Source of the DNA: Planctomycetota bacterium
GTDB taxonomy: Bacteria; Planctomycetota; Planctomycetia; Gemmatales; Gemmataceae
Length of the DNA stretch: 34,346 bases
Reading direction: 5' to 3'
Assembly: GCA_021413475.1 (NCBI GenBank)
Contig: JAIOQJ010000118.1
Span: 1 to 34,346 of the forward strand
This document shows positions 24,945-31,622 of this stretch, piece by piece (the stretch's first letter is position 1; the number at the start of each line of letters is the position of its first letter). A model generated the notes under the pieces. That model was not told the origin of the DNA, made no database searches, and was given only the letters and a program-made list of their open reading frames with translations. Made by a program: the position numbers and the translations under genes.

Positions 24945-26117
24945 CTACTCAAAAAACACCGCACTAGCCGTGAACCCGTGGATGAAGTTCTTCCCCCCGA
25001 CAGGCCCCAGTTCCCCCGCGGCGAAGAAGCCCGCGAGCGGCAGTGGACCTACCACTTCCTGGATGGCCCCCGCGTCGTGGCTGGCGTCCGTGAACATGCG
25101 GGTGCCGCGGCCGTTGCAGGTGAAGAGAAGGCCGCCTTTCGCTTTGAGGCCGCTGTCGTTTTCGGCTTTGAGCATCGTTCGCAAACAAGCGTCGGCACTG
25201 GCCCCGTCGCGTACCTGGAACTGGACCGTTTGCCCCACGCGAATGCGGTCGGTGATGGCCATCACGCCGGTATTGCGGTCGATGCCGAGCAGATTGCGGA
25301 TCAGGAAATCGCCTTGTCGAAATTCATCGCGATACTCGTTGATGGCGACACCCAGCAGCAATCCTCGTTCACAAAGGGTGCGATCCTGCGGCGTGAGCTC
25401 GCTGTAGAGTCCTTGCAGATACTCGAGCGGTTGCCGGCCACCGAGTTCGATGATGATATTTTCCTGCCCCTTGGTGACGATCATCGGTCGGCCGATCGGT
25501 CGGCAACCTTGTGAAACCACGTTGCGATACCCGAATTTCCCGTGCAGGAGCACGCCCACCGCCCCCTCGGCGATCACTTCATCGTTCAAGATCAGGCTGT
25601 TGGCACTCGGCCCCGACGGGCTCGACGCCATGCCGCCCGCGATGACCAGGCCGGGGTAATCATCGTTGAGGGTCGGCAGAAAAATCTCCGCCGTCGGAAA
25701 AGTGTACGGATCGCCGAAGGCCAGCAGCAGCGACTTGGCGGGGTCAATCTCGAGCATGGCGTCGGGCCAGCCGAGGAGAGTGACGCCGTCGGACGTCTGC
25801 GACATTTGCAACTGGAAGGCATCGACTTCCACGCGGCCGTTCCAGTTGCCGAGCCAAAGCGAAAGAGCCGGATCGCCTTCGACTTCACGGCGATTGCCGA
25901 CGATCGATTCGCCCAGGCAACCGATCAAACAGCGAGGTTGCAGCTTGCCGTGCAGTAGGCGAGCGATCGGCCCGGCGGAGTCAGCGTGGTGCGGCGAATA
26001 GAAAGCCAGCGCGAGTTCCGGGCGGGCGTCCCCCATCTGACGGCTGGCTTCCCAGCAAACTTCGTCCACGGCCTGTCTGGCATCAAGGGCTGTCGAGATT
26101 GCAGCCGCGAACGGCAT
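24945..26117 (-). CDS. FIST-domain sensory protein
   Basis: A 390-residue protein with FIST_N and FIST_C domains. Landmarks are LIGCLGESIVGNRREVEG, LLLAFGDPYTFPTAEIFLP, PGLVIAGGMASSPSG, GVLLHGKFGYRNVVSQGCRP, then GLLLGVAINEY and LFTCNGRG, and finally FFAAGELGPVGGKNFIHGFTA, which is the typical FIST_C closing block. FIST domains are predicted small-ligand sensors, usually linked to signalling outputs; here the domain stands alone with no fused output. The gene lies 87 bases after the kinase stop and just before the PDZ gene, all on the minus strand, so it may share their transcript and report to the kinase. Confidence 0.92.
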   Translation of the reverse strand: MPFAAAISTALDARQAVDEVCWEASRQMGDARPELALAFYSPHHADSAGPIARLLHGKLQPRCLIGCLGESIVGNRREVEGDPALSLWLGNWNGRVEVDAFQLQMSQTSDGVTLLGWPDAMLEIDPAKSLLLAFGDPYTFPTAEIFLPTLNDDYPGLVIAGGMASSPSGPSANSLILNDEVIAEGAVGVLLHGKFGYRNVVSQGCRPIGRPMIVTKGQENIIIELGGRQPLEYLQGLYSELTPQDRTLCERGLLLGVAINEYRDEFRQGDFLIRNLLGIDRNTGVMAITDRIRVGQTVQFQVRDGASADACLRTMLKAENDSGLKAKGGLLFTCNGRGTRMFTDASHDAGAIQEVVGPLPLAGFFAAGELGPVGGKNFIHGFTASAVFFE

Positions 26118-26204
26118 GAATGGCTCCTGCAGTGAAAAGCGTGGACGGAATGTAGGTCGGGTCGAGTCTTCGAGGCCCGACGGTGCGATTGCCAGCGAGC
26201 AAAT

Positions 26205-28517
26205 TCAGACTGCCTCTGGTGCTTCAATCACCACGCGAAACGAAGTGTATGGGCTCGATTTCAAGTAGAACTGCGTTTGAGGCACTTTCGCCTCGTAATC
26301 GAGATCGGCGTAGGTCAGCGGCTTCGTAAGCGTGAAATTTCGTCCACGAAGGATAACAAGATCGCTGGAAGTTGGGCGATCGAGGGGGACTTCGCGAGAG
26401 GTTACGACATCTCGGGTCCACTCGCGTCCATTACCGGCAAGGTCGCGGATTTCCAGAGGGCCCACGTCCTTGATCGGATCGTCATAAGCTCGCGGTTCGG
26501 AACGTCCGATGGCCACAGAGCTTTCTTTTGTCGAGGGGCCGTCTCGTCCTGCCCGGCTGTCCGTGCCGGCGGCAGCATCCCATTGCTTCGCGGTCGGTAA
26601 GTTGCCGCCGAGCCAGCGTGCGAATTGGTAAGCCTCGTCCACGCTGACGCGAACGGCCGGCTGGTGCGAGGGAGCGTCTTTTCGCCATTCGGTTTTCGCC
26701 ACGATCTGGGGCTTAGCCTCCGCGAATTCCGCGAAGAAACCGTTCCAGACTTTGAACTCCGTCATGTAGAACGGTTTCAAACTGCCGGACGGTTTAACGA
26801 GGATGAAGAAGGCTTCCTCGCCATTCTTCAGCTTATACGCGATTCGATCGTACAGCCTGCGGTTGCCAACAGCCACGATCGTGGCGTTCGGAGCCGGAGT
26901 AAAGTTTGGGGGAAGTAACGGGGAATCCTTCTTGTCCTTGGGGAGCTCCTCTTTCTTTTTCGGCTCGATGGGCGGGAGTGGATCGTTGCCTTTAGAAACT
27001 TCCGAAGTCGTCGGTTTGGAAGAGTCGCCCTTGAAGACAAACTGCCAAAGCACGACGCCGATGACAAGCAAGAGAGACAGCAAGCCCCCGAGCATGGCCG
27101 GTGTTTTGCTTTTCTTCGAAGGAGCGTTCGTGGAATCTTGAAGGCTGACCTTAAAGGTTTCAGAAGATGGTCCCGCGGCACCACCTTCCTTCAAAAGGTC
27201 GGCCTCCAAGGGCGTACGGATGCGCATTGGAGTCCCGACCGCGCGTGCAAGCGCGGCGACGAACTCAGAACAAGTGGCGAAACGATCTTCTGGCTTCTTG
27301 GAAAGGGCGCGTTGGACAACTTTGCTCTCTTCGGGAGGCAAACCGCTCAAGTCGGCATTACCTTCTAGCGTGTTGGCCATTACTTCGGTGAAGTCGCTCC
27401 CTTCGACCGGACGACGGCCTTGTCGAAGCTCCGCATAGGCAAACGCCAGACTGTATTGATCGCTTCGGGGCCCGCCCTTGCCGCCCCACGATTCCGGGGC
27501 CATGTAGACCGGCGTTCCGGCAAAGCTGACGGACATCATCTGCCGTTCTTGCAAGCGAGCCAGGCCAAAGTCGGCAATTTTGGCATGGCCGTGCAACAGC
27601 AGGATATTGTCGGGCTTGATGTCGCGGTGGAAAACCTTACGCGTGTGCAGGAAGTCGAGCCCCTCGGCCGCGTCGGCGAAATACATCAACAGTTCATCGC
27701 GCGGAATTCCAGGCTGATTCTGTTTCTTGCACGTTTTCAAGCGATCGCGCATGCTGCCTTCGGCCAGTTCCATGACGATGTGGAGACGGCCTTCCGCAAT
27801 CCAAAAGGCGCTCGTGGTCAACAAGCATGGATGGCGAAGATTCTTGATCAGCTCGAGTGCTTGAAGTTCTCGCTGGGCGGCATCCCGATCAATCGGCTGG
27901 GTGACGACCTTGATGGCGACCTCGATCCCACCAGGTGCCTTGGCCCGCCATACTTCGCCGAAGTTTCCGTGGCCCAGCATCTCGGTTTTTTCATAATTGT
28001 CGGCCTTCTGCGGGGTTGCGGGGGCGTGTTGAGCGGCTTGTCGAATGAGATCGGAAGGTGAGGAAACGATGGTGTCCATCCGCATCGAATGTCCGCCACC
28101 TGTGGTGTCCATCGTCATCGGGTGTTCCCGTTCCAGCAGCTTGTAAACTTCGGCGTACTGTTTGGGGAAGCGGCTCTGATAGCTATCGAGGTCGGGATTT
28201 TGACCGCGTTTGTGGCGAATGCGGAATTCCTCGCAAATCAGATCAACTGGTAGTGACGACGCATCGCCAATTTCGGGAAAACGAGCAATGTACTCCTCGA
28301 GTAGCGGTTTTTGGCCTGCCATTACGCGATGATCGAGGTCGATCTTCACCATCTCCCGCAGGACGGCCGTCCGCATCTCGGGTGACAGGTCTTGAAGAAA
28401 GGTCTGCCAATCAGCAGCCATCCCTTTCTTGAGCGCCTCCGCAAAACGGTCGGCACGCTCCTCGAGGAGCTTCCAATCGCTTTCACTCAGCTTGCGAATA
28501 TTATTCTGCGAAGGCAT
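26205..28517 (-). CDS. Transmembrane Ser/Thr kinase with sulfatase-modifying-factor-like sensor
   Basis: A 770-residue protein from ATG 28517; ATG 28568 is the alternative and would add 17 residues. A long N-terminal helical region (1-170) precedes a canonical kinase domain: GHGNFG at 182-187, K203, HRDIKPDN with D299, DFG at 316-318 and GTPVYMAPESWG. A Pro/Lys-rich linker follows helix 474-494. The C-terminal 555-765 segment resembles the FGE/SUMF1 fold (VSVDEAYQFARWLGGNLPTA, LEIRDLAGNGREWTRDV, ending SSPYTSFRVV). That outer domain contains no cysteine, so it cannot be a copper/cysteine-type formylglycine enzyme and is more likely a ligand-binding sensor. The divergent ECF sigma gene starts 153 bases away, the layout typical of planctomycete kinase-sigma pairs. 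Confidence 0.92.
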   Translation of the reverse strand: MPSQNNIRKLSESDWKLLEERADRFAEALKKGMAADWQTFLQDLSPEMRTAVLREMVKIDLDHRVMAGQKPLLEEYIARFPEIGDASSLPVDLICEEFRIRHKRGQNPDLDSYQSRFPKQYAEVYKLLEREHPMTMDTTGGGHSMRMDTIVSSPSDLIRQAAQHAPATPQKADNYEKTEMLGHGNFGEVWRAKAPGGIEVAIKVVTQPIDRDAAQRELQALELIKNLRHPCLLTTSAFWIAEGRLHIVMELAEGSMRDRLKTCKKQNQPGIPRDELLMYFADAAEGLDFLHTRKVFHRDIKPDNILLLHGHAKIADFGLARLQERQMMSVSFAGTPVYMAPESWGGKGGPRSDQYSLAFAYAELRQGRRPVEGSDFTEVMANTLEGNADLSGLPPEESKVVQRALSKKPEDRFATCSEFVAALARAVGTPMRIRTPLEADLLKEGGAAGPSSETFKVSLQDSTNAPSKKSKTPAMLGGLLSLLLVIGVVLWQFVFKGDSSKPTTSEVSKGNDPLPPIEPKKKEELPKDKKDSPLLPPNFTPAPNATIVAVGNRRLYDRIAYKLKNGEEAFFILVKPSGSLKPFYMTEFKVWNGFFAEFAEAKPQIVAKTEWRKDAPSHQPAVRVSVDEAYQFARWLGGNLPTAKQWDAAAGTDSRAGRDGPSTKESSVAIGRSEPRAYDDPIKDVGPLEIRDLAGNGREWTRDVVTSREVPLDRPTSSDLVILRGRNFTLTKPLTYADLDYEAKVPQTQFYLKSSPYTSFRVVIEAPEAV

Positions 28518-28614
28518 GCGAGACTCGTCGGCGAAAGTTTGGATCGACTCAAAGGGCGATTGTATCATGGATCGCACGCGCGGGCGAGACGACACTCTCA
28601 GGATGTGATCGAAA

Positions 28615-28644
28615 TTGCGTCGGGATGCTCCGAGCTTGTACAAT
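28615..28644 (+). promoter_or_regulatory. Candidate sigma-70-type promoter for the ECF sigma gene
   Basis: TTGCGT at 28615-28620 and TACAAT at 28639-28644 are separated by 18 bases, a good match to a housekeeping -35/-10 pair. Transcription would start near 28651, leaving a 20-base leader with AGGAAA before the ATG at 28671. The divergent kinase promoter should lie in the same 100-150 bases. Confidence 0.45.
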
Positions 28645-28670
28645 GGCATCTCAACTCCGAGGGCAGGAAA

Positions 28671-29270
28671 ATGTCGGCATCCAAGTCAGAAAACGAGGAT
28701 CTCATCCAGCGGCTGCGGACCGGTAGCAATACGGCTGCCCGCGAGGTCTTCGACCGATACGTTGAACGATTGCTCGGCCTGGCGAAGCGGCGGATCGGCC
28801 TGAAAATGAATAGCCGAGTCGACCCCGAAGACGTGGTGCAATCGGTTTTTCGCACGTTCTTTTCGAGGATGAAGAACGACCAGTTTCAGATCAATGCCGA
28901 GGACGATCTGTTCAAGCTTCTCGTTCGGATTACCGTCCACAAAACGCTGCGACAAATTGCGCATCATCGGGCCGCAAAGCGTGATCCAGGCCAAGAGGTC
29001 GGCCACGGCTCAGACGCACATGAAATGCTCCAGCAGGCGATGGCGGCCGAACCGACGCCCGAGACCGTTGTCACCTTCATGGATCATCTCGAACATTTTC
29101 TACGCCAACTTCCCGATCAGGATCGAGAGATTCTCGAACTTCGCCTACAAGGGCATTCCACTGAGGAAATCGCGACCAAAATGGGCTCTTATGATCGGAA
29201 AATCCGTCGCGTGCTCGAGCGAATTCGCGAATCAGTCGTTGAGGAACAAGAAAAGATCGGGGAATCTTAA
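28671..29270 (+). CDS. ECF-type RNA polymerase sigma factor
   Basis: A 199-residue sigma-70 family protein of ECF type. Region 2 is visible (LLGLAKRRIGLKMNSRVDPE followed by DVVQSVFRTFF) and region 4 as LPDQDREILELRLQGHSTEE with a helix-turn-helix ending in RKIRRVLERIR. The linker (DPGQEVGHGSDAHEMLQQAM) is of normal length. I chose ATG 28671 because AGGAAA precedes it directly and the frame upstream reads through non-coding DNA. No anti-sigma factor is adjacent. The divergent Ser/Thr kinase is the likely regulator, as known for planctomycete sigma factors located beside kinases, possibly by direct phosphorylation. The target regulon is unknown. Confidence 0.92.
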   Translation: MSASKSENEDLIQRLRTGSNTAAREVFDRYVERLLGLAKRRIGLKMNSRVDPEDVVQSVFRTFFSRMKNDQFQINAEDDLFKLLVRITVHKTLRQIAHHRAAKRDPGQEVGHGSDAHEMLQQAMAAEPTPETVVTFMDHLEHFLRQLPDQDREILELRLQGHSTEEIATKMGSYDRKIRRVLERIRESVVEEQEKIGES

Positions 29271-29314
29271 CGCTGTGAAATTGAAGAGTTGATGTGTCGT
29301 GGCGTGCAAGTTTA

Positions 29315-29343
29315 TTGACTCCGTCGTCAATGCTCCCTATTTT
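29315..29343 (+). promoter_or_regulatory. Candidate promoter upstream of the cytochrome c-like gene
   Basis: TTGACT at 29315-29320 and TATTTT at 29338-29343 are spaced by 17 bases, the optimal sigma-70 spacing. Transcription would begin near 29350, giving a 110-base leader before the ATG at 29460. A GGGAG near 29445 provides the ribosome binding site. Confidence 0.4.
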
Positions 29344-29458
29344 TTAGCTGTCCCCGGTGTATCGTTGAATGCGCCCGGGTAGATGTACGTCTGAACAAAA
29401 TAGATACCCGGACGTTCCGGGGTAAAATTCGATCCGTTACTAAGCAGGGAGTTCATCG
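29337..29458 (-). pseudogene. Possible 3' fragment of an unidentified gene
   Basis: The minus-strand frame ending in TAG at 29337-29339 gives a strikingly protein-like run (SNFTPERPGIYFVQTYIYPG, then AFNDTPG) of about 38 residues between an ATG at 29458 and the stop. Such FTPxxPGxYFV runs are seen in beta-sandwich domains. Nothing upstream in frame continues it convincingly, because it would have to run antiparallel through the cytochrome gene. It could be a gene remnant or chance. Confidence 0.2.
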
Positions 29459-29459
29459 G

Positions 29460-29882
29460 ATGCAGCGATTGTTTGCCGCCGGGGTCGGTGGTGTATTGCT
29501 CGGTGTCGTTCTTTTCTCGGGCTCCGCATCGGTCGGTGCCGACAAAGACAAGAAGGACGTGCCGTCGGTTGAAGACATCATGAAGGTCATTAACAAGCCG
29601 AAAGGTCTTCACAAGGCCGTTGGTAAGGCACTTGCAGAAGACACGGTGAAATGGGATGCCGTGGCGAAGATGTCCAAGGAATACAACGAGCTGGCGAGCG
29701 TCCTGGGTAAGAATCCGTGCCCGAAGGGGAACGCCGGATCTTGGGATAAGCTCTGCAAATCGTACGCCGCCGATGCCAAGGCACTCGACGAAGCGGCCGG
29801 CAAGAAGGATAAGGCCGCCGCAGTGACGGCGATGGGCAAGCTCAACAAGTCGTGTCAGGGATGCCACGACGAGCATCGGTAA
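29460..29882 (+). CDS. Cytochrome c'-like exported heme protein
   Basis: A 140-residue protein with a signal peptide (core VGGVLLGVVLFSGSAS, cleavage near VGA-DK) and a Lys-rich helical mature part. The heme motif CQGCH sits at the extreme C-terminus (C132, C135, H136), the position found in class II, four-helix-bundle cytochromes c'. Two further cysteines, in NPCPKG and DKLCKS, could form a disulfide. The product should act in the periplasm or paryphoplasm as a small electron carrier or gas-binding protein. The axial ligand is not evident from sequence. It is transcribed in the same direction as the upstream sigma gene but separated by 189 bases with its own candidate promoter. Confidence 0.82.
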   Translation: MQRLFAAGVGGVLLGVVLFSGSASVGADKDKKDVPSVEDIMKVINKPKGLHKAVGKALAEDTVKWDAVAKMSKEYNELASVLGKNPCPKGNAGSWDKLCKSYAADAKALDEAAGKKDKAAAVTAMGKLNKSCQGCHDEHR

Positions 29883-29987
29883 TCGGATTTCAGGCGAGCC
29901 GGGAGCGTAAGCGACGGGGGAAGTCAATCTCTCCGATCGTATACGCTCCAGCTCGTCTATCCAATGAAATGCTAATAGGTATCGCAG

Positions 29988-30473
29988 ATGCTTGACGGTC
30001 CCGCTGTCACCGAGGCGTTAGAAACTTGCGGGGTCACTCACGTCGTTTGGATCCCCGATAGTCATCTGGGTACCTGGGAAACCGCGCTCCTGCACTCGAA
30101 ATCCATCCGCTTGATTCGCGCCTGCCGTGAAGGAGAAGCGATCGCCATCGCGGGCGGGTTGCTGATCGGCGGGGCGAAACCCGTCGTCATGATTCAATGC
30201 ACCGGTTTATTCGAGGCCGGCGACGCCTTGCGGAATATCGTTTACGATCTGAACTTGCCGTTGATCCTCGTCGTCGGCGTCCGGAGCTATATTGCTCATC
30301 AGGCAGGCAAAAGCACCGACAATTGCCCCGTCTTCACCCAGCCCGTTCTCGACGCCTGGAAAATTCCGCAAACGATACTCGATCCCAATCAGCACGCGTC
30401 TGGCGATCTGATCGCGGCCATGCGAAATTGTCTTCGCACCGGCACAGCCGGCGCGATTCTCATCGCGGAGTGA
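29988..30473 (+). CDS. TPP-dependent 2-oxoacid decarboxylase, alpha (N-terminal) subunit
   Basis: A 161-residue protein equal to the Pyr domain of a thiamine-pyrophosphate enzyme. It contains the conserved glutamate context ACREGEAIAIAGGLLIGGAK, in which the Glu activates the cofactor, then VVMIQCTGLFEAGDALRN and LPLILVVGVRSY. It matches the ComD-type small subunit of sulfopyruvate decarboxylase and the N-terminal half of phosphonopyruvate decarboxylase. The beta subunit follows after four bases (TGACCCGATG), so the two are certainly co-translated. No sulfolactate or phosphonate synthesis genes are adjacent, so the substrate is left open. Both halves are needed for the active site. Confidence 0.85.
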   Translation: MLDGPAVTEALETCGVTHVVWIPDSHLGTWETALLHSKSIRLIRACREGEAIAIAGGLLIGGAKPVVMIQCTGLFEAGDALRNIVYDLNLPLILVVGVRSYIAHQAGKSTDNCPVFTQPVLDAWKIPQTILDPNQHASGDLIAAMRNCLRTGTAGAILIAE

Positions 30474-30477
30474 CCCG

Positions 30478-31044
30478 ATGATGACTCAACGCGAAGCACT
30501 CGAAGTCCTGGCCGGTGTGCGTGGCGATCGCGCCGTCATCACCACCATGGGCTCGAGCGGCCTGTGGCCTTCTATCTCCGATACCCCGCTCGATTTCGCC
30601 TACATTCCTTCCAGCATGGGCCAGGGCATTGCGATTGGCCTGGGAGTCGCCCTGGCGCAAACGCGGCATGGCGTCATCGCGGTGATGGGTGATGGTTCGC
30701 TCTTGATGAATCTCGGATCGATCGTCACCGTCGCAAATCACCCGGCCAATTTGTTCGTCATCCTGATCGACAACGGACTTTATGAAGTGACCGGAGGACA
30801 GCCGACCGCTGGTTCCGGCACGGTTGATTTCGCGGGTATGGCTCGGGCGGCAGGGATTGAACGTGTCCATGCCTTCGACTCGCTCGACGAATGGAAACTG
30901 AAGGCACGGGAGTTGCTCGGCGGTTCTGGGCCCGTTTTCGTTTGGTTAAAAGTGCAGGGGCAGCGCGGACAGAAAACGCCGTTGCCACCGCGATCGATGT
31001 CGGAGCAGATCGAGCGATTGCGCGCCGGGCTTCTTGGTTCGTAG
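30478..31044 (+). CDS. TPP-dependent 2-oxoacid decarboxylase, beta (C-terminal) subunit
   Basis: A 188-residue PP-domain subunit. It has MGSSGLWPSIS and SSMGQGIAIGLGVALAQ, followed by the cofactor-binding motif GDGSLLMNLGSIVTV and the IDNGLYEVTGGQPTAG segment, which resembles sulfopyruvate and phosphonopyruvate decarboxylases. The GDG...N motif would bind Mg2+ and the TPP diphosphate. The start ATG 30478 is followed immediately by a second ATG. The stop TAG (31042-31044) lies inside the left arm of a dispersed repeat, so the element abuts or has replaced the native 3' end. The split alpha/beta organisation is like methanogen ComDE. Confidence 0.87.
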   Translation: MMTQREALEVLAGVRGDRAVITTMGSSGLWPSISDTPLDFAYIPSSMGQGIAIGLGVALAQTRHGVIAVMGDGSLLMNLGSIVTVANHPANLFVILIDNGLYEVTGGQPTAGSGTVDFAGMARAAGIERVHAFDSLDEWKLKARELLGGSGPVFVWLKVQGQRGQKTPLPPRSMSEQIERLRAGLLGS

Positions 31045-31087
31045 TGCCCCGCTTTAGCGGGTCGGAGTGTAAAGACCCGCTACGAAC
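31037..31087. repeat. Dispersed repeat, second copy of GCTTTAGCGGGTC type
   Basis: The outer arms GTTCGTAG (31037-31044) and CTACGAAC (31080-31087) are exact reverse complements. They enclose CCCCGCTTTAGCGGGTC and a partial GACCCGC arm. The unit is the same as at 16255-16319, but here one inner hairpin is incomplete. The left arm supplies the stop codon of the TPP beta subunit. Confidence 0.8.
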
Positions 31088-31165
31088 AATAAACGACGAA
31101 ACGCGAAGCAGGAAACGACGCAAAGCGCTCTCGACTCGCGGTTGAGAAATGATTATTCTCCCGCC

Positions 31166-31513
31166 ATGAGGCGGAACCTTCCCACACCACCCATGTTCGC
31201 GGATTGGCCCGAAAGTACTCGGCCGCTCCGACATCGCTTCACGCGCAAACTTCGCGAGGCATTTCGTGGAGCGAAGAAAGGTGTGCGCGGCGAGTCGAAT
31301 TTCTTCGTTCTATTCTTCTTTGCCGCGATTGCGCTGACAGCAGCGATTGCGCTGGATTGCAGTCTTGTGGAATGGTGTCTGCTGATCTTGAGCATCGGCG
31401 GAGTGGTTGCCGCGGAACTTTTCAACAGCGCGATCGAAGCTCTTTTCAGTGGTCTCGATGAAGCTGCCCGCGCTCGCTGGTACGGTCGCCTCTGGATACT
31501 GTTGGCGTCGTGA
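31166..31513 (+). CDS. Diacylglycerol kinase-like protein, C-terminally truncated
   Basis: A 115-residue protein related to the small membrane diacylglycerol/undecaprenol kinases (DgkA). Family landmarks are FREAFRGAKKGVRGESNFFV (cytoplasmic amphipathic helix and active-site edge; the window shows LREAFRGAKKGVRGE), helix one (FVLFFFAAIALTAAIAL), helix two (WCLLILSIGGVVAAELFNSA) and the catalytic ELFNSAIEALFSGLDE, with the E, N and E residues of the active site. The third membrane helix is missing: the frame stops after LWILLAS. A shifted frame (31489-31608) reads LDTVGVVRLLASRFGCLL, similar to a family third helix, so a frameshift is likely. ATG 31166 or 31193 could start it. It may be a pseudogene. 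Confidence 0.65.
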   Translation: MRRNLPTPPMFADWPESTRPLRHRFTRKLREAFRGAKKGVRGESNFFVLFFFAAIALTAAIALDCSLVEWCLLILSIGGVVAAELFNSAIEALFSGLDEAARARWYGRLWILLAS

Positions 31514-31570
31514 GGCTTCTTGCTTCACGGTTCGGATGCTTGCTGCGAGTTGCCCCATTGATTTCGAAAC

Positions 31571-31604
31571 AAAAAAAGGCTCGACGCATTGAGGCGTCGA
31601 GCCC
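31571..31604 (-). terminator. Rho-independent terminator of the BBP7 gene
   Basis: On the minus strand a 10-bp stem GGCTCGACGC/GCGTCGAGCC with a six-base loop is followed by seven T residues. It lies about 20 bases past the stop of the BBP7 gene (31623), in the correct orientation. The stem arms are at 31578-31587 and 31594-31603. Confidence 0.85.
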
Positions 31605-31622
31605 TTAATTGCAAGTCGAATC

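Noticed and set aside
28392-28670. N-terminal extension of the ECF sigma factor
   Set aside because: It would overlap the divergent kinase coding region; ATG 28671 has AGGAAA directly upstream and gives a normal-length sigma factor.
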